From Pirellulales bacterium (GTDB lineage: Bacteria > Planctomycetota > Planctomycetia > Pirellulales > JACPPG01): a stretch of DNA of 64,000 nucleotides. The stretch is taken from NCBI GenBank assembly GCA_035546535.1, contig DASZWQ010000111.1, positions 80,357 to 144,356 on the forward strand. The letters run 5' to 3'. Each line of letters starts with the position of its first letter. Position 1 is the stretch's first letter. The translations under genes were made by a program, and so were the position numbers. The notes under the pieces were generated by a model. That model had not been told where the DNA came from and did no database searches. It worked only from the letters and a program-made list of their open reading frames with translations. Positions 43,914-53,210 of the stretch are shown here, piece by piece.

Positions 43914-46139
43914 TCACGCAGCCACCCGAGCCACCATGGCGCCAGGCGTAGCATAGAGCCGATTGCTTCTCACTTGCTCGACAAAGCGGGCCCAGTTGCG
44001 GTGCCGAGCGATGTATTCCGGACCCAAGCGGCGCAGCTCCTTGACGCGGTCGCGATTCTGGCACAGCTCGTCGAGCACTCGCGCGTACTCGTCGACCGCC
44101 TCGGTCCCGCTGACAAGATACCCGTTGTCGCCCGAGAGCAGTTCCGAAATTCCTCCCACGTCCGGCGCCACACACACCAGTCCGGCTCCCATGGCTTCCA
44201 TCAACACGTTGGGCAAGCCGTCCCAGGCGGTTGTATACAGAAACGCGTCGAATTGCTCTGTCGCCAGAGAACCGAAACCGTCGTACTCACCGTGATACGT
44301 CACGTGCGGACAAGCGCGCAACCGCGCCGGATAGCGATTCGCTTCGAGCGCCGGCGCCCCGAAAATATGAAAATCGATCGGCAGCGTTCGACACGCTTCG
44401 ATGATGCGTAACAGCACGTCGGGACGCTTTTGCCGATCCAACCGGCTGGCCCAAAGCACCTGCAGTCGATCGACTGAGGCCGGCGTCCGCGGCCGCACCG
44501 TGACCCGCGTCGGAAAATCGAGCACCTGGAAGCGGGCGCGTTCGAAGTCGTACGTCTCAACTAACTCGTCGACGAAACGACGGTTGTCGCAGAACACGCC
44601 CGTCAGGTGCGGAAAGATCGCGGGCAGGTACTCGAACGCGTAACCGCCGTACCCCTCGACCGAATAATCGGGGCACCACATCGATGCGAACAGGCGCGCC
44701 ATCGACATTAGCGCCGCGCCGTGCCGCGCGTACAATTTCAGCCCCAACGCCGAGTTAATGCAATGCACGTGACTGGGGTTACGCTGCACGAGCAATCGAG
44801 AGAGGACCTGCAATCGCGCCTCGTCGGTCAGGTGCGCGGCCAGCTTGCCGAACTCCAGCACCGCGGTCCGCGGCGGCAATTCCGAAAGCCAGGGCGAATC
44901 GCACGCCTCGGTGGTCAGACACAGTTGGCGGTCGCATCCCAATTCGGCCAAGGCGCGCATCTGATGCAGCACCACCAGGTCCGACCCGCCGCGTTTCATC
45001 CAGGGAAGCAAGAAAACATGTGTGCGATCGGGTTGCCACAGCCCGGTCGCCTGCCGATACACATGTGCCGCGGCCGACAAGGTCGGCCGGTGCCGCGAAA
45101 TGGCCGCGCCGCGATCGGCCGTGGGCCGCAGCGCCGGCTCGATTTCGTGTTGGGCCCGCCACTCAGCGACAAGCCAATCGGGCAAGGGCGTGCCGATGTT
45201 ATCGCGGCACGCTAATGTCGTTCGTGCTGCGTTGAAGGCTCGCGCGGCAGAATTGATGCGCCGAACAGCCGCGCGCAACCGTGGTCGGTCATACAATTGG
45301 GCTCGCAAAAGCGTTTCCATCTTCGAACCGAGATTCGTCCACCGGTCACTGCGCTTCGATTTCGACTGAGAGGCCGTTGCGATGCGGCTGGAGCTATCAG
45401 CCTCATCGTGTAGGTCCCATAGCCGTGTTGGCGGCATTAATCGAGCCGCGTCCGGTGCGCGGCCTTGCTGTGATGCGTCGTCGCGGCCGCGCAGAAAATG
45501 AACGGTGCCCGGCACAACCTGATGTGTCGCGCCCGCGGCGATCGCTTCGCAGTTCCAATGCCAATCGGCATGCCCCCAGCCGTCGGCCGCCGGGGCGGGA
45601 GCGTAAGGAACTTCGAGCAACAGTTCGCGTGTCGCGAAGGACAGGCCGGTCCAACACGCGTCGGAGAAGAGATTCCAAGTTTCAAAACCTGGGTGGCGCT
45701 GATCGAGGTGCTCGATCAGCTTCGGATGCTGCCCGAACAGCAGGCTGAATTGCGGATGGTAGACCGCGCGTTCTTCACCGGCTGAGCGCGCCTGCTCGTG
45801 AGCCGCGGCCAGCCAGTTCTCCGAAACCAGGTCCGTCGCGGTCAGAAACGCGATGTAACGGCCGGCAGCCCGCTCGACGCCGTAATTCCGCGCCAGACCC
45901 CGATCCTTGAAAGCAACGCGATGAATCCGTGAAAAATGGGCGGCGTGCCGATCAAAATAAGCGACCGTGTCGGCCGTGGGGGCATCGAGCACCGCGATTA
46001 GTTCGATGCGCAGTTCCGCGCCGCAAAGCCGCTGGGCGGCCCGAACGGAGCGCAGCGCGCCGCGCACCGAGCGATGCGCAAGTTTCCCCTCGTCGTGCGC
46101 CGTGATGACGACCGAGATACTGCCTTCGATTGTCGTCAT
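43914..46139 (-). CDS. GT2-GT4 bifunctional glycosyltransferase
   Basis: This is a 741-residue two-domain protein. The N-terminal part (about 5-260) is GT2-like (S-V-V-I-T-A-H-D-E-G start). The C-terminal part (about 370-735) is GT4/GT-B-like, with Q-V-L-W-A-S-R-L-D-R-Q-K-R-P-D near residue 565 and E-A-M-G-A-G-L-V-C-V-A-P-D-V-G-G near 675. Two transferases of different fold in one chain suggest consecutive steps of one repeat unit. Donor sugars cannot be read from the sequence. Confidence 0.87.
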   Translation of the reverse strand: MTTIEGSISVVITAHDEGKLAHRSVRGALRSVRAAQRLCGAELRIELIAVLDAPTADTVAYFDRHAAHFSRIHRVAFKDRGLARNYGVERAAGRYIAFLTATDLVSENWLAAAHEQARSAGEERAVYHPQFSLLFGQHPKLIEHLDQRHPGFETWNLFSDACWTGLSFATRELLLEVPYAPAPAADGWGHADWHWNCEAIAAGATHQVVPGTVHFLRGRDDASQQGRAPDAARLMPPTRLWDLHDEADSSSRIATASQSKSKRSDRWTNLGSKMETLLRAQLYDRPRLRAAVRRINSAARAFNAARTTLACRDNIGTPLPDWLVAEWRAQHEIEPALRPTADRGAAISRHRPTLSAAAHVYRQATGLWQPDRTHVFLLPWMKRGGSDLVVLHQMRALAELGCDRQLCLTTEACDSPWLSELPPRTAVLEFGKLAAHLTDEARLQVLSRLLVQRNPSHVHCINSALGLKLYARHGAALMSMARLFASMWCPDYSVEGYGGYAFEYLPAIFPHLTGVFCDNRRFVDELVETYDFERARFQVLDFPTRVTVRPRTPASVDRLQVLWASRLDRQKRPDVLLRIIEACRTLPIDFHIFGAPALEANRYPARLRACPHVTYHGEYDGFGSLATEQFDAFLYTTAWDGLPNVLMEAMGAGLVCVAPDVGGISELLSGDNGYLVSGTEAVDEYARVLDELCQNRDRVKELRRLGPEYIARHRNWARFVEQVRSNRLYATPGAMVARVAA

Positions 46140-46213
46140 GCCGACCCCCCACGCACTCAGATCACGCCATCACTTCAGTTGCTGTGCTCACGTGCCGCGT
46201 GAGCACGCTTTGG

Positions 46214-47035
46214 CTAAACTCCACGCCGCAGCAACCGCCTTGCAACGCGGCGCAACCCGGCCGGGCCCGCCATGCGCGTATGTTGCGGGCCGGGCCCCAC
46301 GAAATTCTCCAGACCTTGCCGCGAGGCGAAGGCTTCGCGATTGACGATCGATTGCTTGCACACCATTGCGGCGCCGCAGTTGTTCAACCAGTACGGCCAC
46401 TCGAAGAAGATCGGCACCAACTCCGGCGCCCGGCCACAGGCCTCGACGATGGCCCGCCGCACGCCTCCTTGGTTCTTGGTGTCGTACGATTGGGCGTGCA
46501 GCGACGTGTCGTGGAAGATCATCAGGCCATCGTCACGCAGAATCGTGCTGAAGTATTGAATCTCGGCGAACACGGCGTCGAAGTCATGACAGGCGTCGAC
46601 GTAAATGATTTCAAATGGCGCGGCCTGCGCGAGCTGCTTACGAACCGACTCCTCGTAGCTGAACCCCTTGATGCAGGTCACCTGCTTCTCCAGTCCAGCC
46701 CGCTTGACGTAACCACTGGCCTTGGCATGACACTCGTTCGTCGGCTCGACGGTGTACACCTTGCCGAAATCGTTCAACCGCAGCGCTTCGCCGAGGACGA
46801 TCGCGGCCGAGCCGATATGCGTGCCCAGTTCCAGGATCGAGTCGGGCTTGAACGACAACGTCAAGCTGAACAGCAGATTGCGAATGCCCGCGTCCGAGTG
46901 GCCAGGCGCGTGCGGGTCGTTCTGCATGGCCTGCAGCGTTTCCAAGTACGCAGGCGAAAACGGCAGCGGTTGATAGACCGAGTGCAGCGCCCAGCGCGAC
47001 GGTGGGTAAAGCGTCGGATCCTTGGGTAGGGCCAT
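46214..47035 (-). CDS. Class I SAM methyltransferase (CmcI-like)
   Basis: This 273-residue protein has SAM-binding I-L-E-L-G-T-H-I-G-S near residue 72 and I-I-Y-V-D-A-C-H-D-F near 142. It resembles the methyltransferases at 41166-41948 and 53211-54101, and probably also modifies a sugar of the exported glycan. It is preceded by a tandem repeat at the end of the kinase gene. Confidence 0.8.
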   Translation of the reverse strand: MALPKDPTLYPPSRWALHSVYQPLPFSPAYLETLQAMQNDPHAPGHSDAGIRNLLFSLTLSFKPDSILELGTHIGSAAIVLGEALRLNDFGKVYTVEPTNECHAKASGYVKRAGLEKQVTCIKGFSYEESVRKQLAQAAPFEIIYVDACHDFDAVFAEIQYFSTILRDDGLMIFHDTSLHAQSYDTKNQGGVRRAIVEACGRAPELVPIFFEWPYWLNNCGAAMVCKQSIVNREAFASRQGLENFVGPGPQHTRMAGPAGLRRVARRLLRRGV

Positions 47036-47125
47036 CGTGTTTCTTCCTTGAAAAGTGGGGCGTGCCGTCGGGCGGCGCTTTTCTTTCCGGCGTTTGCGGG
47101 GGGCGGGCTAAGCGGCGGGATCGGT

Positions 47126-47189
47126 GTGTGGCCAGGCCACGGTGTTGTTGTGTGGCCAGGCCACGGTGTTGTTGTGTGGCTAAGCCACC
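47126..47189. repeat. 24-bp tandem repeat, about 2.7 units, overlapping the hddA stop
   Basis: Two identical 24-bp units (47126-47149 and 47150-47173, core GTGGCCAGGCCAC) are followed by a diverged partial third (core GTGGCTAAGCCAC) that supplies the stop codon and last codons of the heptose kinase gene. Each core is a palindrome, so hairpins can form in the transcript just after the kinase stop. Confidence 0.85.
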
Positions 47190-48190
47190 TTGGCCAGGTC
47201 AGGCATGTGGGATCGGTCGTCGTAAATGATCGTGGTGCCGGCGTCGTCGAATTCGACTTCGCATTCATCCAACTCGGCCAGTGCCCGGCGCAGACGATCC
47301 TGCTCGGACTCGGGCACATAGAACAGCAGGAAGCCGCCCTGGCCCGCTCCGAGCAATTTGCCGCCGAGCGCGCCGTTTTTCATGGCCAGGTCGTAGAAAT
47401 GGTTGATCCGATCGTTGCAGATCGTGCGCGCCATTTCCTTTTTGTACATCCAGCCGGTGTGCAGCATGTCGCCGAATTCGTCGAGGTGGCCGTTGCCGAC
47501 CGAGACGCGCAGCTCGTCCGCCAGCCGCACCATGCGTTTGACGTTGGCGACGACGCGGGCATCTTCGGCCAGGTTCTTTTGCTGCTCGGCCAGCACGCTG
47601 TTCGCGGCGCGGGTTTCGCCCAGGTAGAACATCCGCAGCCGCGATTGCAGGCGGGCCCGCGTCACGCCGTCGAGGAAGATCGGCTGCACATCCACGCGGC
47701 CATCGCTGCGAAAACGAAAGTAGTTCATGCCGCCGAACGTGGCGGCGTATTGATCCTGCTTGCCGATCGGCGAGGCGAGCCGCTCAATTTCGACGTGGCA
47801 CGCCTGCTCGGCGATGTCGCGGCGGTACATCACCTGGTTCGTGTAGGCGTTGCACAGCTGGATTAATCCAACGGTGAACGCCGACGAGCCCCCGAGCCCC
47901 GTGCCGGCCGGCACATCGGCGCTCGAGTTGAAATCGACGCCGCTGATGCTGTACAGGCTGAAGACTTCGCGAATGATGCGGTGGCGAATGGCCGCCACCG
48001 AGTCAACCAGCTCACTCTCGGAGTATTTCAAAAAGATCTTCTGACGATGAAACATCGGGTGTAGCGACAGGTACACATACTTGCGAATCGCCACGCTCAG
48101 CACGGCGCCACCATGCTGGGCGTAGAATTCCTTGAAGTCGCTTCCTCCCCCGGCAAAGCTGATGCGCAGTGGCGTGCGTGAAATAATCAT
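47180..48190 (-). CDS. hddA: D-glycero-D-manno-heptose 7-phosphate kinase (HddA-like)
   Basis: This is a 336-residue GHMP kinase from ATG 48190, which overlaps the stop of the upstream gene (ATGA). It has R-T-P-L-R-I-S-F-A-G-G-G-S-D near residue 5, the ATP motif P94-A-G-T-G-L-G-G-S-S-A and a late G-A-G-Q-G-G. It matches HddA, which makes heptose 1,7-bisphosphate, the second step toward GDP-D-glycero-alpha-D-manno-heptose. The downstream phosphatase and guanylyltransferase are fused in the adjacent gene, so the assignment is supported by context. Confidence 0.85.
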   Translation of the reverse strand: MIISRTPLRISFAGGGSDFKEFYAQHGGAVLSVAIRKYVYLSLHPMFHRQKIFLKYSESELVDSVAAIRHRIIREVFSLYSISGVDFNSSADVPAGTGLGGSSAFTVGLIQLCNAYTNQVMYRRDIAEQACHVEIERLASPIGKQDQYAATFGGMNYFRFRSDGRVDVQPIFLDGVTRARLQSRLRMFYLGETRAANSVLAEQQKNLAEDARVVANVKRMVRLADELRVSVGNGHLDEFGDMLHTGWMYKKEMARTICNDRINHFYDLAMKNGALGGKLLGAGQGGFLLFYVPESEQDRLRRALAELDECEVEFDDAGTTIIYDDRSHMPDLAKVA

Positions 48191-49491
48191 GCGACTTTCC
48201 CCCGCGCGATTTCGGCCGTCTTGCCAAGGATCAACTGCACGGCCGAGGAGAGGTCCGCGGCCACGCCGCCACGCGCCGTGCGCGCCGGCCGCGGATCGAT
48301 CAGGATCGTCTGGCAGCCGGCCTTTTGGCCCGCCAGCAGATCCGCATCGGTATCGCCGATCATCCACGATCCTGGCAAATCGACGTTCAATTGCCGCGCC
48401 GCCTCGAGCAGCATGCCCGGCTTCGGTTTGCGGCAATCGCAATCGATCTTCAGCGTGGCCACCTCGCCGTCGAAGCCGCGCTCGGGATGGTGCGGGCAGT
48501 GATAGATCATGTCCAGGTAAGCGCCACACTCAGCGGCCAGCAACGTCTCCATGCGTGCGTGTATTCGCTCGAGTCCTTCGTGGGTCAGCATTCCCTTGGC
48601 CAGCATCGGCTGGTTGGTGACCATAACGGCCAGGTGTTCGCTGTCATTGATCTGGCGGATCGCCTCGGCCGCGCCGCGTGCCAGCACGACATCGTCAGGC
48701 TTAGCCAGGTGATCGACGAAGTTCAGCACCACGCCGTCGCGATCGAGAAAGATCGCCCGTCGCCGGTGCGCCCGGTTCATGCGCGCGATGCGCCCCGTGC
48801 GATAAGCATGGTCGATCTCGGCGAGCCGGTCGGGCGTGCCCATGTCTTTGACGAACTCGGCCGAGTTGTAAGCGGCGACCAACTGCCCGCGTGCGATTAG
48901 CGCCGGAAAGACGTCGCGGCCGAAGTCCGACGATTCGCCAAAGGCCAGGTGCTGGAAAATCTCGGGAGAGCACACGTATACGCCCGCGTTGACCACGTTG
49001 CGGTGGCACGTGCCCGTGGGGCGGGGCTTTTTGTGCCATGCCACGATGCGCGCCTGATCGTCGATTTCCACGAGATCACTGTCTTGCGGATGGTCGTTCG
49101 GATGCACGACCAAGGTCGCAAGCGCGTGCGATTCGCGATCGAAGGCGATGAGCCGTCCCAGGTCCATGTCGAGCATCACGTCGCCGTAAAACACCAGAAA
49201 GCGATCCGTGAGCAAGTGCTTGGCTAGTGCCAGGCTGCCGGCCGTGCCCAACGGATAGGGCTCGATCAGGTGTGTGATCCTCATGCCGCGCGTGGCGCCG
49301 TCGCGCAAATGATCGAAAGTCATGTTGGCCAGGTGCCCCGAGATCACGATCACCTCGCGGATGCCGTAACGTTTCGCGAGGGCCAATTGATGTTCGAGCA
49401 CGCTGCGATCGCCGATTTTCGTCATCGGCTTGGGAACGTTTGCCGTGCCGAGACGGGTGCCCTTGCCGCCAGCGATGATGACCAGTTTCAT
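48187..49491 (-). CDS. HddC-GmhB fusion: heptose-1-P guanylyltransferase plus heptose bisphosphate phosphatase
   Basis: From ATG 49491 this is a 434-residue fusion. Residues 1-230 form a sugar nucleotidyltransferase (A-G-G-K-G-T-R-L-G at 7-15, then P-K-P-M, and G-T-A-G-S). Residues 244-434 form a GmhB-type HAD phosphatase: nucleophile D250-R-D252-G, zinc ligands C332, H334, C351 and C353, and G-D-T-D-A-D near 379. Together they would remove the 7-phosphate and then attach GMP. Both neighbours overlap it by ATGA. Nucleotide specificity (GDP or ADP) is inferred from HddA-type context. Confidence 0.87.
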   Translation of the reverse strand: MKLVIIAGGKGTRLGTANVPKPMTKIGDRSVLEHQLALAKRYGIREVIVISGHLANMTFDHLRDGATRGMRITHLIEPYPLGTAGSLALAKHLLTDRFLVFYGDVMLDMDLGRLIAFDRESHALATLVVHPNDHPQDSDLVEIDDQARIVAWHKKPRPTGTCHRNVVNAGVYVCSPEIFQHLAFGESSDFGRDVFPALIARGQLVAAYNSAEFVKDMGTPDRLAEIDHAYRTGRIARMNRAHRRRAIFLDRDGVVLNFVDHLAKPDDVVLARGAAEAIRQINDSEHLAVMVTNQPMLAKGMLTHEGLERIHARMETLLAAECGAYLDMIYHCPHHPERGFDGEVATLKIDCDCRKPKPGMLLEAARQLNVDLPGSWMIGDTDADLLAGQKAGCQTILIDPRPARTARGGVAADLSSAVQLILGKTAEIARGKVA

Positions 49492-50429
49492 GATGATGTC
49501 TCCAGCATGGCGCGCACGGCACATTGCACGGCTTCGTCCGACGTACGCCGCGCGTGCCAACCCAACGCCCCCAACTTGTCGACGCGATAACGGACCTGTG
49601 CCACGTCCCCCACCCAGCCCGTGGCGCTCTTCTCATAATGCACTTCGGGGGCAACGCGCATCTCGTCGGTCACGGTGCGTACGATTTGCTTGACGCTGGT
49701 GCGCGAATCGACGCCGACGTTAAAGACGTTCAAGGGGTCATCGGCGTTTTGCCAGATGAACAAGAGCGCCTCGACGAGTTCCTTGACGTACAGATAAGGC
49801 TTTGCCTGCTCGCCGTTGCCGCGCACCGGCAAATGGTCAGGGTCGCGACGCAGCCGGTTGATAAAGTCGAAAAGCGCGCCGTGCGTGGCCCGCTCGCCGA
49901 CAATATTGGCAAACCGGGCGATCCAGGCCTGCATGCCATAATTGGCCACGAAACTGGAAATAAAAGCCTCGCTGGCCAGCTTCGCTGCGCCGTAGTGCGA
50001 TACGGGCAAGAGCGGGCCGTGATTTTCATCGAGCGCACAGGCCGCGTCGCCGTAGATCGCTGACGTCGAGGCGAACACGATCTGCTTCACGCCATGCGTG
50101 CGCATCGCCGTGAGCACGGTGTACGTTGTTTCCAGCGTGTTACGGAAATCGACGCCCGGGTCGTCGTGGCTGCGCGCGATATCCGAGTTGGCAGCCAGAT
50201 GGAATACGCAATCGAAGTTTTCGCTGCCCATCACCGCGCCGAAAGCGGCGGCGTCCAGAATGTCGAGCGGGTGCAAGCGAAAGCGCGGTTGTCCAGCGAG
50301 GTGCGCAAGCTGCTCATGGCTCCCCAGCGAGAAATTGTCGACCGCCGCGACGTCATGCCCGAGCGCCAAGAGCGCCTCGATCAGATGGCTGCCAATGAAA
50401 CCGGCTCCGCCGGTTACCAGAATGTGCAT
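49488..50429 (-). CDS. NAD-dependent sugar epimerase/dehydratase (extended SDR)
   Basis: This 313-residue extended SDR has G-G-A-G-F-I-G at 7-13 for NAD(P) and the active-site Y146-x3-K150 with S-T-S near 121-123. It resembles UDP- or GDP-sugar 4-epimerases and dehydratases. Its position directly before the heptose genes, with a 4-nt overlap, suggests it may alter a nucleotide-activated heptose or another sugar of the same glycan. The exact reaction cannot be assigned. Confidence 0.85.
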   Translation of the reverse strand: MHILVTGGAGFIGSHLIEALLALGHDVAAVDNFSLGSHEQLAHLAGQPRFRLHPLDILDAAAFGAVMGSENFDCVFHLAANSDIARSHDDPGVDFRNTLETTYTVLTAMRTHGVKQIVFASTSAIYGDAACALDENHGPLLPVSHYGAAKLASEAFISSFVANYGMQAWIARFANIVGERATHGALFDFINRLRRDPDHLPVRGNGEQAKPYLYVKELVEALLFIWQNADDPLNVFNVGVDSRTSVKQIVRTVTDEMRVAPEVHYEKSATGWVGDVAQVRYRVDKLGALGWHARRTSDEAVQCAVRAMLETSS

Positions 50430-50466
50430 GACGAAAACTTCCTGCGAACGATCCCTCGTTCGACGC

Positions 50467-52899
50467 TTAGGCGGCCGCGTCGCGGATAATTTTTCCTGGC
50501 GGCCCTATCGGGCCATGAGCGGCGAGTTTCGCCCGCCGGTGTGCTTTGCGAATCGTTTGCCGGACGATTTCCTCGATGCGCCGCGCCATCCCCACCTCAT
50601 CCGGAAACCCTTGGACGTAAGCCATGCCATTGGCGGCGCGGCGGGCACGCTCGACGTCGTCTGCCAGAATCTGCTGCACCTCGCGAGCCATCAGGTCGGG
50701 CGAGGGATTCAGCAAAAAGATGTTCTCTTCACCGCCATAATTCACGGCCGCGGCGTCACGCCCGATGTCGGCTACGGCCAGACCGCAGGCCATCATCTCG
50801 TACGGCACCAGGCTGGGATTGGTCGTCGAGAAGACAATTCCCAGATCCGCATTGCGATAAAGCTCGGCCAGCGCCTGCAAGCTCGGCAGCATCTGCAAGT
50901 TGGCGTGCGGAAACGGAACCGTTTCGCTCTCGATCTTCGACGAGCCGTACAGCACGATTTCCACGTCGGGATTGCGCCGCGCGAACTGGGCCAGCATCGC
51001 GATCCCCAGCTCGTAGCAGCGGCGATTCCACTCCGGACGCGCGAAGAACAATACGCGCCGGTGCCGCACCGTGCGCGTCCCTGGTCCGTAGATCGACGTA
51101 TCGATCGGAAAATAAAACTCGTGGGCGTCCCGGCTGTACTCGCGCTCCAGCACCGTCTTGGGCCACGGGCCACTCGTGACGTGCGTGAACCCCAGCCGAT
51201 ACGTGTTCTCGGCCAGGATGTACTCCGAACCCATGGGGTAGAACATCGGCTCGAAATCTTGCACGAAGTAGAACGGATGGCGAACGCGGTGGCGATTCGC
51301 CTGCAGGCAGTAGGCCGTTGACCAGTGCGTGGCGAAGCAGACGTCGTGACGCCCGGTCGTGCCGCGATAGCGCACGAAATCCACCTCCGACAGGTCGTAG
51401 AAGTTCTGGCAGACGAATTCTTTCGTCGAATCGTCTTGGGTCTCGGTGTGGTACAGCGTGACGCGATGGCCGAATTCGCTCAGCTTCTTGGCCGCGCGAT
51501 AGATGTTGCGATGTCCGCCCGAGCCGGCCGAAGGCTGCGGCACGATCCAGGCGATGTCCAAGCAATTCAAGTCGCAGGGGCCGTCGTTCGCCGCCTCGAT
51601 GATCGTGTGATAAACGTCCACGATTGCCGCGGCGCAGGAATGAATCGAGAATCGCGGTACGAAACGGGCCGTGGCTGCGCGTCCCATCTCGATGCGTAGC
51701 TTGCGGTCGGCGACCAGGCGATCGAGCGCCGCGAACCATTCGGCCGGGGTGGCCGCAACGAAGCCATCCTTGCCGTGCGTGATGCACTGGCCGTAGCTAT
51801 CGGTCGCCGACGCGACGGTCGGCACACCGACGAGGGCCGCCTCGAAGATCTTCAGCTCGCTCTTGCCGGCGGTGAAGGGATTGTCGAGTTCCAGCGGCGC
51901 GATATTGATGTCGACCGTCGCCAGCTCGCGCAACATGTCCAAGGGGGACATGAACCGCTTGCGAATGATCCGGCTCTCGAAGCCCGCGAAGTCGGCCGGC
52001 AATTCCAATGGCCCCACGATCAGGAATTCCACCTCAGGCCGCTCGCGCATCACGCGGGCCACGGCGCCGGCGGCTTCAAGAAAGTCTTTATTGTGCGTGG
52101 CCGAGCCCGAGAAATAGCCGATCCGCGTTCTCGGCGATTCCGCCTTTGTGGCGGGCCACTGCCGCGCGACGGCCAATTGCTCGTCGTTGATCGTGTTCGG
52201 AATGACGTGGGCCGGTTTTCCCAGCCGCTCGATGCGTTCTTTCAAGAAGCTTGTCGTGCAGGTCGCCGCGTCGGCCTCGAGCAGCATCTCGCGATAGCCG
52301 CACACGCCGCGCCGATACTCGGCGACTTGCTCGGGCGAGTAGCCGCGAATGCCGTCGACATGATGGATGCTTTCCGGCTCGAACACCAGGTCGTCGACGT
52401 CGAAGACGACCGGAATCTTCAGCCGCCGCGCCTCGGCCAGCACTTCCGCCAGGGCCGGCGTTTTGATCGAGCGAAAGACAACGATCAAATCGGCGAGCCC
52501 AAGGATGTCGAGCTCGATCGGATGCGAAGAGTCGAACACCTTGCCGAGCACGCCTTCGCCGTGCAAGCCTGCGATCACGTTTTGCACCCGGTAGCGGAAC
52601 GACTCGCCGGTGCCGCCGCCGGCGAAGAACAAAACCAAGCGCAGGCTGCTGCCCGACAATTGGCTGACCGGGCTTTCCATGACCGAGAGGACTTCGCGAT
52701 TGGCGCGGCTGCTGGCCGTGCCTTGCCGGTATTTCCACCAGCCGTGGAGTAGCACATCGCGAAGATGCTTCACCCGTTCGCGCCGCGGCGAACCGAGTGG
52801 CAAAAGCGAGTCGCGCAGTTGGCGCACCCTCGCGCGCAAGCCGGGACGACGACCGCCCGGGCGAGTTGCTCGATCGATATTGTGCGAATTTACGGACAC
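50467..52899 (-). CDS. Double GT4-type glycosyltransferase (second half WsaF-like)
   Basis: This 810-residue protein has two GT-B-like halves: about 84-430 with S-G-S-A-T-H-N-K-D-F near residue 275, and about 465-800 with W-I-V-P-Q-P-S-A-G-S-G-G-H, the signature of WsaF-family rhamnosyltransferases. With dTDP-deoxysugar genes at the far end of the cluster, the second half may add rhamnose or a related deoxysugar. The start is GTG at 52899, chosen for the very strong GGGGGAGG site 6 nt upstream. Confidence 0.85.
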   Translation of the reverse strand: MSVNSHNIDRATRPGGRRPGLRARVRQLRDSLLPLGSPRRERVKHLRDVLLHGWWKYRQGTASSRANREVLSVMESPVSQLSGSSLRLVLFFAGGGTGESFRYRVQNVIAGLHGEGVLGKVFDSSHPIELDILGLADLIVVFRSIKTPALAEVLAEARRLKIPVVFDVDDLVFEPESIHHVDGIRGYSPEQVAEYRRGVCGYREMLLEADAATCTTSFLKERIERLGKPAHVIPNTINDEQLAVARQWPATKAESPRTRIGYFSGSATHNKDFLEAAGAVARVMRERPEVEFLIVGPLELPADFAGFESRIIRKRFMSPLDMLRELATVDINIAPLELDNPFTAGKSELKIFEAALVGVPTVASATDSYGQCITHGKDGFVAATPAEWFAALDRLVADRKLRIEMGRAATARFVPRFSIHSCAAAIVDVYHTIIEAANDGPCDLNCLDIAWIVPQPSAGSGGHRNIYRAAKKLSEFGHRVTLYHTETQDDSTKEFVCQNFYDLSEVDFVRYRGTTGRHDVCFATHWSTAYCLQANRHRVRHPFYFVQDFEPMFYPMGSEYILAENTYRLGFTHVTSGPWPKTVLEREYSRDAHEFYFPIDTSIYGPGTRTVRHRRVLFFARPEWNRRCYELGIAMLAQFARRNPDVEIVLYGSSKIESETVPFPHANLQMLPSLQALAELYRNADLGIVFSTTNPSLVPYEMMACGLAVADIGRDAAAVNYGGEENIFLLNPSPDLMAREVQQILADDVERARRAANGMAYVQGFPDEVGMARRIEEIVRQTIRKAHRRAKLAAHGPIGPPGKIIRDAAA

Positions 52900-53210
52900 A
52901 TTGAACCTCCCCCCTCACGCGCGTCGCCACGTGGTGCTAGCAGATGCGAGCAGCCGGCAATGCGCCGCAAGTTTGTAGCCCATCCTCGCGAGCGAGGTCA
53001 ACACGGATTGCTCGTTCCGTTGCTAGCATCGGTCAGCCGCGCGGAGGCGTCGCGGACCGTCCTCCATTGCCAGCTTCCAAGGCGATCTGTTACGTTGCCG
53101 TCCGAACGACCGATGGCGGTTCGGGATGCCTCGGTGGGCTGGCAAGTTGCGGGGGCGCCACGAGTTCACAGGCCCCCGAGTCTTGGGGCCATGAGGAGAA
53201 CCGCCGGTTT
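52900..53210. other. Divergent intergenic region, 311 bp
   Basis: This lies between the double GT4 gene (minus) and a methyltransferase gene (plus) and should contain promoters for both halves of the glycan cluster. The ribosome-binding site GGGGGGAGG on the minus strand (52906-52914) is the only clear element. Confidence 0.5.

Noticed and set aside
47126-47189. The 24-bp repeat as a CRISPR array
   Set aside because: Units are directly adjacent without spacers, only about 2.7 copies are present, and no cas gene is nearby.
52944-53210. A possible 89-residue N-terminal extension of the methyltransferase at 53211
   Set aside because: The extension has no domain, is low in complexity and lies in the divergent promoter region; ATG 53211 gives the normal domain start.
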